A stretch of DNA of 8,723 bases, taken from NCBI GenBank assembly GCA_964389005.1, contig CAYMCV010000107.1, forward strand, positions 1-8,723, in the 5' to 3' direction. The translations under genes and the position numbers were made by a program. The DNA is from CAYMCV01 sp964389005 (GTDB taxonomy: Bacteria; Bacillota; Clostridia; Lachnospirales; Lachnospiraceae). Under the pieces are notes generated by a model. It was not told the origin of the DNA and ran no database searches. It was given only the letters and a program-made list of their open reading frames with translations. This document shows positions 1 to 6,496 of this stretch, one piece after another (position 1 is the first letter of the stretch; each line of letters opens with the position of its first letter).

Positions 1-729
1 GCGGGAAGTCCCTGCCCGATTGCCATTATGCGTGATGTGGTAGATAAAATGCACATGACAGAGATTACAATTGTCTATGGACAGACGGAGGCTTCTCCGG
101 GATGTACAATGAGTAGCACGGATGATCCGTTGGATGTACGTGTGGCAACCGTCGGTGGACCGCTTCCGGGCATCGAGTGTAAGGTTGTTGATCCGGAAAC
201 AGGAGAGGAGCTTCCGGACGGACAGGACGGCGAATTCGTGGCACGCGGCTATAACATTATGAAGGGATATTACAAGATGCCGCAGGCGACTGCCGCAGCA
301 ATTGATGCGGATGGCTGGTTGCACACCGGTGATTTGGCATGTCGGACACCGGAGGGCAGATTCAGAATTACCGGACGCTTAAAAGACATGATTATCCGTG
401 GCGGTGAAAATATCTATCCGAAAGAAATAGAGGAATTCATCTATACCTATGACAAGGTCAAAGATGTTCAGGTTATCGGAGTACCGGATGAGCAATTGGG
501 CGAAGAAATTATGGCTTGTGTCATTCCGAAAGAAGGAGAGACACTGACAGAGGCAGAGATCAAAGACTTCGTGCGAGAGCACATGGCGAAGCACAAAGTT
601 CCGCGTTATGTGGATATCGTGAGTGAATTCCCGATGAACGCAGCAGGTAAAATCTTAAAGTACAAGATGCGTGAGGCTGCGGTAGAGAAGTACGGTTTGA
701 AGAAGGCGGACAGCATTGAGACGGCGTAA
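1..729 (+). CDS. AMP-forming acyl-CoA synthetase (fatty-acyl-CoA ligase-like), 5' end missing
   Basis: This is the C-terminal part of an ANL-superfamily enzyme that activates a carboxylic acid with ATP to an acyl-adenylate and then transfers it to CoA. The reading frame is open to base 1, so the gene begins upstream; about 242 residues of an expected 500-560 are present. Seen in order: YGQTE (the A5 adenylate-binding motif), GWLHTGDLA with the conserved Asp, GRFRITGRLKDMIIRGGENI (hinge and A8 motif), and NAAGKILKYK near the C-terminus carrying the likely catalytic lysine. The motifs fit medium- or long-chain fatty-acyl-CoA synthetases of the ACSF2 type, but the acid cannot be told because most of the substrate pocket lies in the missing part. 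It ends 40 nt before the response regulator with no visible terminator, so read-through into vanR is possible. The function is unrelated to the van genes. Confidence 0.88.
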   Translation, partial: AGSPCPIAIMRDVVDKMHMTEITIVYGQTEASPGCTMSSTDDPLDVRVATVGGPLPGIECKVVDPETGEELPDGQDGEFVARGYNIMKGYYKMPQATAAAIDADGWLHTGDLACRTPEGRFRITGRLKDMIIRGGENIYPKEIEEFIYTYDKVKDVQVIGVPDEQLGEEIMACVIPKEGETLTEAEIKDFVREHMAKHKVPRYVDIVSEFPMNAAGKILKYKMREAAVEKYGLKKADSIETA

Positions 730-769
730 CTCGTTTCGGTGCGAAGGTTGAGATATAAAGGAGAAAGGA

Positions 770-1471
770 ATGCGTGATTCGATATTGGTCGTCGATGACG
801 AACAGGAAATTGCAGATTTGTTGGAAGTTTATCTTCAGAATGAGGATTATGAAGTATGCAAATTTTACAATGCAACGGATGCACTGGCCTGTGTGGAACA
901 AAGACAGATATCATTGGCGATTCTTGATGTGATGCTACCCGATATGAGCGGTTTTACATTGTGTAAAAAAATTCGTGAGAATCACATGTTTCCGATTATC
1001 ATGCTGACGGCGAAAGTCGAAGATATGGATAAAATTACAGGATTGACGTTGGGCGCAGATGACTATATGACCAAGCCCTTTAATCCTCTTGAACTTGTGG
1101 CACGTGTTAAAACCCAGTTGCGCCGTTACACTAAGTACAACCCCGGAAACAACGCCGAAGCGGAGAGGCAGGAGTTCGATTTTAACGGACTCTACATATG
1201 TCTCGACAGCCATAAATGCACTCTGTACGACAAAGAGTTGACCATCACGCCGATGGAGTTTGAGATTCTTTGGTATCTTTGCGAGCATCGCGGAAAAGTG
1301 GTGTCTTCGGAAGAATTGTTTGAGGCCGTCTGGGGTGAGAAATATTTTGATAACAGTAACAATACGGTTATGGCACATATTGCGCGATTACGTGAGAAGA
1401 TGCAGGAGCCGAGTCGTAATCCCAGGTTTGTCAAGACGGTTTGGGGTGTAGGATACACGATAGAAGACTAA
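770..1471 (+). CDS. vanR: VanR-type response regulator (OmpR/PhoB family)
   Basis: A 233-residue DNA-binding response regulator. The receiver domain (about residues 3-120) has the acidic pair D9/D10, phospho-acceptor D53 in AILDVMLPD, T80 in IMLTAK and K102 in TKPFNPLE. A winged-helix output domain follows from about residue 135, ending in the typical KTVWGVGYTIED. The stretch FPIIMLTAKVEDMDKITGL and the following LGADDYMTKPFNPLELVARV closely resemble VanR proteins as I recall them, which favours VanR over a generic PhoB-like regulator. The start is set by AAAGGAG at 757-763, six bases before the ATG. vanS follows after 20 nt, so the two are surely co-transcribed. By family, phosphorylated VanR would activate the promoter ahead of vanG; the signal and binding site are inferred from context. 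Confidence 0.93.
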   Translation: MRDSILVVDDEQEIADLLEVYLQNEDYEVCKFYNATDALACVEQRQISLAILDVMLPDMSGFTLCKKIRENHMFPIIMLTAKVEDMDKITGLTLGADDYMTKPFNPLELVARVKTQLRRYTKYNPGNNAEAERQEFDFNGLYICLDSHKCTLYDKELTITPMEFEILWYLCEHRGKVVSSEELFEAVWGEKYFDNSNNTVMAHIARLREKMQEPSRNPRFVKTVWGVGYTIED

Positions 1472-1480
1472 TCATACAAA

Positions 1481-1488
1481 GGAAGAGG
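1481..1488 (+). promoter_or_regulatory. ribosome binding site setting the GTG start of vanS
   Basis: The purine run GGAAGAGG lies just before a GTG at 1492, within the 20-nt gap after the vanR stop. It supports the GTG start over the longer open frame, which would overlap the end of vanR. The alternative ATG at 1534 (codon 15) has a purine run directly abutting it with no proper spacing. Confidence 0.6.
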
Positions 1489-1491
1489 ATT

Positions 1492-2610
1492 GTGAGCAAA
1501 ACAAGAGGTTTCGTTCGTTTGGACAGAAGAAGGATGTCGTGGCAGATTCTCGGGCAGTATTTACTGACACTGCTGGCTTTTTTCGTGTTGTTTTTTGGCG
1601 GATATCTTGCCGCATGGTGGATTTGTTTACAGTTTACATGGTATCCGGAGGACAATCTTTATGTATTGCTAAAAGTATTACAGTATTCGTTTCCTATATG
1701 GGGATTTGCACTTGCGCTTGGTGTCACCGTACTTATCACGTATTATTTTATCTCCAAACCGCTTCGTTATCTGGATGAAGTCATTAAGGCGGCGGAGCAG
1801 TTGTCGCATTTATCCGAGGAGCCGATTGTTCTTTCAGACGGCATTCGCGGGGTGCAGGATCAGCTGAATCTGGTTCGCGAACAGGCATTACGTAGTGCAC
1901 AGGCTGCACGGGAAGCGGAACAACGTAAAAATGATTTAATTGTGTATTTGGCACATGACCTCAAGACACCGTTGACAAGCGTAATTGGATATATGACATT
2001 ATTGCGGGATGAGCCGCAAATTTCGCCGGAACTCAAAGCACGTTATACACAGATTGCATTGGACAAATCAGAGCGGTTGGAGGAATTGATTAACGAGTTT
2101 TTCGATATCACGAGATTCAACTTGACGCAATTGTCGTTGGAATTTGAGCGCGTCAATTTATCAAGAATGCTGGAACAGATTATTTTTGAGTTTCAACCAA
2201 TTCTCGAGGAAAAGAAATTGGCAATTACATTGCATGCAGAGCCGCGTGTGGATGTACTATGTGACCCTGACAAACTGGAGCGTGTGTTTGACAATCTGTT
2301 TCGGAATGCAATTAGTTACAGTTATCCTTCGACAGAAATCGCCGTGAACATAACGCAGTCACAGAATGAAATTATGATTACGGTTAAAAATCACGGAAAA
2401 ACAATACCTGAAGAAAAACTGACGCGCATTTTTGAGCAGTTTTTCCGATTGGATGCATCGCGAGGTTCCGCGACCGGAGGAGCGGGTTTGGGTCTTGCCA
2501 TTGCGAAGGAAATCGTGGAGTTGCATCGGGGAACCATTACCGCAAGCAGTGCGGATGAGAGTATTACGTTTACAATTGTCTTGCCCTCTGCTTGTCAGAA
2601 AAATGTATGA
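1492..2610 (+). CDS. vanS: VanS-type membrane sensor histidine kinase
   Basis: A 372-residue sensor kinase read from GTG. Two hydrophobic membrane segments (about 19-46 and 67-87) enclose an outside loop of only about 20 residues. A linker/coiled region (about 95-147) leads into the HisKA domain with H-box YLAHDLKTPLTS, phospho-acceptor H155. The ATPase domain has the N-box DNLFRNAISYS (N268/N272), the variant G1 region NHGKTIPEEK in place of the usual DxGxG, the F-box IFEQFFRLD, and the G2 box GGAGLGLAIAKEIV (from 329). NHGKTIP and RIFEQFFRLDASR are typical of VanS kinases as I recall the family. It partners with VanR, whose gene is 20 nt upstream. The very short external loop leaves little room for a folded ligand-binding domain, so the signal may be sensed in or near the membrane. 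The kinase assignment is certain; the VanS name rests on motifs plus context. Confidence 0.9.
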   Translation: MSKTRGFVRLDRRRMSWQILGQYLLTLLAFFVLFFGGYLAAWWICLQFTWYPEDNLYVLLKVLQYSFPIWGFALALGVTVLITYYFISKPLRYLDEVIKAAEQLSHLSEEPIVLSDGIRGVQDQLNLVREQALRSAQAAREAEQRKNDLIVYLAHDLKTPLTSVIGYMTLLRDEPQISPELKARYTQIALDKSERLEELINEFFDITRFNLTQLSLEFERVNLSRMLEQIIFEFQPILEEKKLAITLHAEPRVDVLCDPDKLERVFDNLFRNAISYSYPSTEIAVNITQSQNEIMITVKNHGKTIPEEKLTRIFEQFFRLDASRGSATGGAGLGLAIAKEIVELHRGTITASSADESITFTIVLPSACQKNV

Positions 2611-2634
2611 ATTTAACAAGATATAAATCATGAG

Positions 2635-2690
2635 TCTGTCAACTGCTCTGTAAGTTTTTCGGAGGTTGCTTATGCTATTCTAAGGAAGGC
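2635..2690 (+). promoter_or_regulatory. candidate VanR-regulated promoter of vanG
   Basis: The 117-bp gap between vanS and vanG contains TGCTATTCT at 2673-2681, an extended -10 element (TGn plus TATTCT), placing transcription start near 2688. No good -35 is visible at the right spacing (AGTTTT at 2653-2658), as expected for an activator-dependent promoter. Just upstream, TCTGT occurs at 2635-2639 and again at 2647-2651, a short direct repeat 12 bp apart, roughly the geometry of OmpR-family sites. The promoter elements are seen; VanR binding is inferred. Confidence 0.4.
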
Positions 2691-2727
2691 AGAAGCCCAA
2701 ACATCCGAAAAAAGAGAGGTAAGACAC

Positions 2728-3777
2728 ATGGAAAAATTACATATTGCCGTTTTATTCGGCGGACGTTCTTCGGAATACGGAATTTCACTCCAGTCGGCGT
2801 CTGCGGTTATCAAACATATGAATCGGGACAGATTTGTACCTGTCATGATTGGGATAACCGCAGATGGCGGCTGGTTTTATTTTAACGGGGATGTAGATTT
2901 GATTGCAGAAGATACATGGCATTGTTCGAAGGAATGTAAACCTGCATTTTTCTCGCCCGACGCGGGAGAGCATTCGCTGAACATCGTTACGGATAACGGA
3001 ATCGAGAAGATATCAATTGATGCCGCATTTCCGGTTCTGCACGGTAAAAACGGAGAGGACGGAACGGTGCAAGGATTGCTTCAATTATCAGGAATACCGA
3101 TTGTAGGGTGTGGCGTATTGGCGTCAGCACTTTGTATGGACAAGGACCGCGCACACAAACTGGTAAAAGAAGCCGGGATTGAGGTGCCGCAAGCATTTGT
3201 ACTCCATCCGGAATACGACGAAGATTATGCGTTGAAACAGGCGGAAGCCATCGGATTTCCGGTTTTTGTCAAACCTGTCAAAGCGGGTTCCTCCTATGGA
3301 ATTTCAAAAGTATTTACGGCGGATGATTTTATTGCTGCGATTACGGAAGCATTTACATACGATAATGAGGTCATTGTCGAAGAAAACATTGACGGCTTTG
3401 AGGTGGGATGTGCCGTGCTCGGAAATGAAGAACTTGTGGTCGGCGCGGTGGATGAAATTGAATTGCAGAGGGGATTTTTTGATTTTACGGAGAAATACGG
3501 CTTGATTACCTCGCAGATTCATGTACCGGCACGTATTGCGCCTGAAAAAGCAGCGGAAATCAAAGAGACGGCGAAGCGGATTTATCGCGCGCTTGGGTGT
3601 GGTGTGTTTGCGCGTGTGGATATGTTTTTGATGCCATCGGGACGCATCGTCTTTAATGAGGTGAATACGATTCCCGGGTTTACTTCGCACAGTCGGTTCC
3701 CGAATATGATGAAGGAAGTCGGAATTTCGTTTGCGGAGGTCATTGAGCGGGCGATTATGCTGGCGATTGAGGGGTAA
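2728..3777 (+). CDS. vanG: VanG-type D-alanine-D-serine ligase
   Basis: A 349-residue ATP-grasp ligase joining D-Ala to a second D-amino acid in the cytoplasm, for use by MurF in peptidoglycan precursor synthesis. Motifs seen: FGGRSSEYGISLQSASAV near the N-terminus, VLHGKNGEDGTVQG (103-116), CMDKDRAHKLV (136-146), the ATP-binding segment FVKPVKAGSSYGISKV (180-195), IVEENIDGFEVGCAVLG (216-232), the omega-loop FFDFTEKYG (250-258), and RVDMF followed by FNEVNTIPGFTSHSRFP (309-325). From memory, ELSSGFFDYTEKY-like loops and NEVNTIPGFTSHSR are shared with enterococcal and clostridial VanG, so D-Ser specificity is favoured; the adjacent serine racemase supports this strongly. A housekeeping D-Ala-D-Ala ligase is the main alternative. 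The start has AGAGG at 2715-2719, eight bases before ATG. Normally vanXY would follow; here it does not. Confidence 0.9.
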   Translation: MEKLHIAVLFGGRSSEYGISLQSASAVIKHMNRDRFVPVMIGITADGGWFYFNGDVDLIAEDTWHCSKECKPAFFSPDAGEHSLNIVTDNGIEKISIDAAFPVLHGKNGEDGTVQGLLQLSGIPIVGCGVLASALCMDKDRAHKLVKEAGIEVPQAFVLHPEYDEDYALKQAEAIGFPVFVKPVKAGSSYGISKVFTADDFIAAITEAFTYDNEVIVEENIDGFEVGCAVLGNEELVVGAVDEIELQRGFFDFTEKYGLITSQIHVPARIAPEKAAEIKETAKRIYRALGCGVFARVDMFLMPSGRIVFNEVNTIPGFTSHSRFPNMMKEVGISFAEVIERAIMLAIEG

Positions 3778-3805
3778 GAGGTAAGCGTGAGGTGTTGTTG
3801 GCGGA

Positions 3806-3944
3806 ATGTTGCATACGTCATGTTCACCACTCGGCACGCTCTCGCTTGGGTGTGCCTCATAGCGGTGCATAAGGTGTCAAAAAACGCCACCTAAGCACCG
3901 ATGGTCACACACAGCCTCGCTTGCGAACATGATGCATGCAACAT
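3806..3944. repeat. palindromic repeat, copy A
   Basis: A 139-bp imperfect palindrome. Its outer arms, 3806-3825 and 3925-3944, pair at 18 of 20 positions (ATGTTGCAT...CATGTTC against GAACATG...ATGCAACAT). The apex is a second stem, GGTGCATAAGGTG at 3864-3876 against CCACCTAAGCACC near 3887-3899. Positions 3833-3858 match 4168-4193 of copy B perfectly in inverse orientation (26 bp), and 3890-3917 match 4107-4134 with one mismatch in 28. It resembles a small dispersed hairpin or MITE-type element; dispersal cannot be seen from one window. Confidence 0.75.
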
Positions 3945-4013
3945 AGGCGAAGGATATCGTTGTTCGCTTAAGCGTGGAGACCACTCACTCGCCGTGCATA
4001 AATTGTCGTCGAT

Positions 4014-4076
4014 GTGAAGAGTCAACCGCTGCGCGAAATTACCGTGGGCGAAAGAGGGGTGTTGTTGACTCTTCAC
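4014..4076. repeat. 13-bp perfect inverted repeat (hairpin) between the two palindromes
   Basis: GTGAAGAGTCAAC at 4014-4026 is the exact reverse complement of GTTGACTCTTCAC at 4064-4076, with a 37-nt loop. It lies in the 140-bp segment separating palindromes A and B and has no T-tract after it, so it is not a standard terminator. Its role is unknown. Confidence 0.7.
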
Positions 4077-4084
4077 CGTGGATG

Positions 4085-4214
4085 GCAAAAAACATGTTCA
4101 TGAGTAAGGCTGTGTGTGACCGTCGGTGCTTAGGCACTGTACCACATAGTGCCTTACGCACCGTTACGAGGCACACCCAAGCGAGAGCGTGCCTTACGAT
4201 GAACAGTTTTTTGC
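4085..4214. repeat. palindromic repeat, copy B, inverted relative of copy A
   Basis: A 130-bp imperfect palindrome. The outer arms 4085-4110 and 4191-4214 form a stem of about 22 pairs interrupted by two tiny internal loops (GCAAAAAAC, GTTCAT and GTAAGGC against GCCTTAC, ATGAAC and GTTTTTTGC). The apex is CGGTGC..AGGCACT at 4124-4138 against AGTGCC..CGCACCG at 4148-4163 around a 9-nt loop. It shares long inverted matches with copy A, but the outermost arms of the two copies differ, so they are diverged family members rather than a recent duplication. Confidence 0.75.
4085..4214. terminator. possible bidirectional terminator or attenuator formed by palindrome B
   Basis: The palindrome starts with A6 (4087-4092) and ends with T6 (4207-4212), so transcripts from either strand would form a long stem whose 3' side runs into U6. 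That is the layout of bidirectional intrinsic terminators, although the stem is far longer than usual, apex-branched, and the U-tract is itself base-paired. It sits between vanG and vanT, where it could reduce vanT expression relative to vanG. Function is inferred. Confidence 0.3.
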
Positions 4215-4216
4215 TG

Positions 4217-4286
4217 ATACCCCACCAACATACCCCATCAACGCCCCCAACAGCACAATCCCCACCTGTTACACTCACACACAATC
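4217..4286 (+). promoter_or_regulatory. C-rich, G-poor leader ahead of vanT (Rho-site-like)
   Basis: By hand count these 70 bases hold 34 C and only 3 G on the coding strand, unlike anything else in the window. An unstructured C-over-G bubble of this size is the classic signature of a Rho utilisation site. It starts right after palindrome B and ends at the vanT ribosome binding site. The composition is seen directly; Rho action is inferred. No clear promoter was found in it. Confidence 0.35.
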
Positions 4287-4293
4287 AGAGAGG
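4287..4293 (+). promoter_or_regulatory. ribosome binding site setting the vanT start
   Basis: AGAGAGG ends seven bases before the ATG at 4301. The open frame extends another 327 nt upstream to 3974, but that extension crosses the palindromes and has no such site; known VanT proteins also begin with a short polar stretch just before the first membrane helix, as seen from 4301. Confidence 0.7.
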
Positions 4294-4300
4294 TGCACAA

Positions 4301-6463
4301 ATGAACAAAGAAAAATACTGCGGCGGATTGGATTGGTTTCGACTAATCGCCGCCGCTTTGGTAATCGCAATTCATACATCGCCGCTGACAAGCATAGATG
4401 CTACGGCGGATTTCATACTGACACGCGCAATCGCACGCGTGGCAGTCCCCTTTTTCTTTATGGCAACCGGTTTCTTTGTGTTGCCCGGCGCTTGCTTCGG
4501 TTCTGAAGCGGGAATGAAAAAAATCGTCAAATCATTGAAAAAAATTACTGCATTATACGGAATCGCCATCCTATTATACCTTCCGGTCGGCATCTATGCA
4601 GGCCACTTTACCGGCATTCATGCAGGCGAACTTCTGCGCATGCTGCTCGTCGACGGTACTTTTTATCATCTGTGGTATTTTCCGGCGGTTTTAACCGGAT
4701 TGGTTGTTGTGTACTTTTTATCTAAAAAAGTAAATGTAAAAATTGTCGGAATCATTTGCATTGCGCTATATGTAGTTGGACTTTTGGGCGATAGTTACTA
4801 CGGAATTTCGGCATCAATACCTACACTTGCAAATGCATATGATTTCGGATTTGAACTATCTTCGTATACACGAAACGGCCTGTTATATGCGCCGCTTTTT
4901 CTTGTGATGGGGGCGCTGTTGGCAACAAGCGAAAAAAGAGTTTCGACCGCAGTCAATGGTATTTTGTTTGCGCTGACACTGGGGCTGATGATTACAGAAG
5001 CTTTGGTGTTACGACAACTTGCGTGGCAACGGCATGACAGTATGTATGTGATGCTTCCGGTGTGTATGTATTTTTTGTTTCAATTTTTACGAGGAATCAA
5101 AGTGAAATCCGTGCCGCAGATTCGCACGATCACGACGTGGATGTATGTACTGCATCCGCTGGCAATCGTGCTGGTGCGCGGCGGAGCCAAGGTGCTTAGG
5201 CTGACGACGATTTTCGTTGATTATTCTTATATTCATTATGTTGCAGTTGTAATTTTAACTTTTATCTTGTCATTTGCAATTTCACTCTTGCCGATATACC
5301 GTAAAAAGCCATATAATGATAAGAGGGTCACGGCGGATACAGCAGGGTCTCGCGCATGGATTACCATTGACATGAATGCGCTCAAACATAATGTCGAGAC
5401 GTTGAATGCGCTGCTTCCTGTGGGTTGCGAACTGATGCCTGCGGTGAAGGCGAATGCTTATGGGCATGGCGCAGTTTTGGTGTCGAAGGCGTTGAATCGT
5501 TTCGGCGTGCGCGCTTTTTGCGTTGCTACGGCGGCAGAGGGCGTTGAGTTGCGCCAAGCAGGCATTAAGGGAACGATTCTTGTACTTGGATATACGGAGC
5601 CATCACAGTTTGATTTACTTCGCACATATCATTTGACGCAGACGGTTGTGGATTACGCGTATGCGCTGCTTTTGGAGGCATACGGTCGTGATGTCAAGGT
5701 TCACGTCGGGCTGGATACGGGCATGCACCGACTCGGTGAGGATTGTGCGAATGGAGCTCTGATTCGAAAGATTTTTGGGATGAAGCATTTGCATGTGACC
5801 GGAGTTTTTTCGCACTTGTGTACGGATGACACAGATTCGTTTCAGGATCGTGAATTTACGAAACAGCAGGCGGATAACTTTGAAAGGACGATTCGCGATT
5901 TGGAGGCGGAGGGTTTTGCATGCGGAAAAGTCCACATTTTAAGTAGTTACGGTTTGATGAATTATCCGGAATTTGCGGGCGATTATGCCCGAATCGGAAT
6001 TGCTTTGTACGGCGTATTGAGCACCTATGAAGATACGCGAAACTGTAAGGCGGATTTACGTCCGATTTTAACACTGGAAGCAAGAGTAGCCAGTGTGAAA
6101 CACTTAAGAATCGGTGAGGGCGCCGGATACGGTTTGGATTATGTTGCACAAAAAGACAGCACGATAGCAATTTTATCTATAGGATATGCGGACGGACTTC
6201 CGCGCACACTGTCCTGCGGGAAGGGCGCGGTGTTGATTCACGGAAAACGTGCGACAATTATAGGACGTATATGCATGGACCAGACGATGGTGGATGTAAC
6301 CGACATTCCTGCGGTTACAACAGGGGATGTGGCAGTTCTCATCGGAACACAGGGAGCGGAAGAAATCAGTGTCTGCGAGATGGCGGAGCGGGCCGGTACC
6401 ATTACCAACGAAATTTTGAGCCGGATGGGCGAGAGACTCGTTCGCATCAGTGCGGACGGATAG
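4301..6463 (+). CDS. vanT: VanT-type membrane-bound serine racemase
   Basis: A 720-residue two-domain protein. Residues 1 to about 340 are a multi-helix acyltransferase-3-like membrane domain (about ten hydrophobic segments, opening with LDWFRLIAAALVIAIHTSPL, H25, and RVAVPFFFMATGFF), thought to take up L-Ser. From about residue 352 a PLP-dependent alanine-racemase fold follows: AVKANAYGHG with PLP lysine K383, GLDTGMHRLG, the catalytic-tyrosine region GAGYGLDY (Y610) and ICMDQTMVDVT. N703 in TITNEILSR falls where alanine racemases carry Tyr354; Asn there is the hallmark of serine-racemising VanT, so D-Ser supply for VanG is the likely job. Length fits the VanT family (about 700). Unusually it is 523 bp from vanG, separated by palindromes rather than vanXY. 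fbp begins 33 nt after its stop, so the two may share a transcript. Confidence 0.92.
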   Translation: MNKEKYCGGLDWFRLIAAALVIAIHTSPLTSIDATADFILTRAIARVAVPFFFMATGFFVLPGACFGSEAGMKKIVKSLKKITALYGIAILLYLPVGIYAGHFTGIHAGELLRMLLVDGTFYHLWYFPAVLTGLVVVYFLSKKVNVKIVGIICIALYVVGLLGDSYYGISASIPTLANAYDFGFELSSYTRNGLLYAPLFLVMGALLATSEKRVSTAVNGILFALTLGLMITEALVLRQLAWQRHDSMYVMLPVCMYFLFQFLRGIKVKSVPQIRTITTWMYVLHPLAIVLVRGGAKVLRLTTIFVDYSYIHYVAVVILTFILSFAISLLPIYRKKPYNDKRVTADTAGSRAWITIDMNALKHNVETLNALLPVGCELMPAVKANAYGHGAVLVSKALNRFGVRAFCVATAAEGVELRQAGIKGTILVLGYTEPSQFDLLRTYHLTQTVVDYAYALLLEAYGRDVKVHVGLDTGMHRLGEDCANGALIRKIFGMKHLHVTGVFSHLCTDDTDSFQDREFTKQQADNFERTIRDLEAEGFACGKVHILSSYGLMNYPEFAGDYARIGIALYGVLSTYEDTRNCKADLRPILTLEARVASVKHLRIGEGAGYGLDYVAQKDSTIAILSIGYADGLPRTLSCGKGAVLIHGKRATIIGRICMDQTMVDVTDIPAVTTGDVAVLIGTQGAEEISVCEMAERAGTITNEILSRMGERLVRISADG

Positions 6464-6496
6464 TCAATAGAATAACGATGTGAAACGGAGACGGGC

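Larger units (their letters stand above)
3778..4300. other. gene-free interval between vanG and vanT
   Basis: This 523-bp stretch holds no gene I can support. It contains two large imperfect palindromes (3806-3944 and 4085-4214), a 13-bp-arm hairpin between them (4014-4076), and a C-rich leader before vanT. An open frame does cross it from 3974 in phase with vanT, but it reads through the palindromes and lacks a ribosome binding site. No remnant of a vanXY peptidase (no SxHxxGxAxD- or ExWH-like residues) was noticed in it. Confidence 0.8.

Noticed and set aside
2728..3777. Housekeeping D-Ala-D-Ala ligase (ddl)
   Set aside because: The regulator pair upstream, the serine racemase downstream and VanG-like motifs through the C-terminal half favour a D-Ala-D-Ser ligase, though only an alignment or assay would settle it.
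3304..3870. A 188-residue open frame on the minus strand across the vanG end
   Set aside because: It is antisense to conserved vanG codons, has no recognisable domain, and its extra length comes from the palindrome; a shadow frame.
3806..4214. Integron attC-like recombination site
   Set aside because: The size and imperfect pairing are similar, but the conserved core sites (GTTRRRY and its partner) are not seen at the stem base and no integrase is present.
3974..4300. A 109-residue N-terminal extension of VanT from an upstream in-frame ATG
   Set aside because: It reads through palindrome B and the C-rich leader, has no ribosome binding site, and the ATG at 4301 has a well-placed AGAGAGG and the normal VanT beginning.
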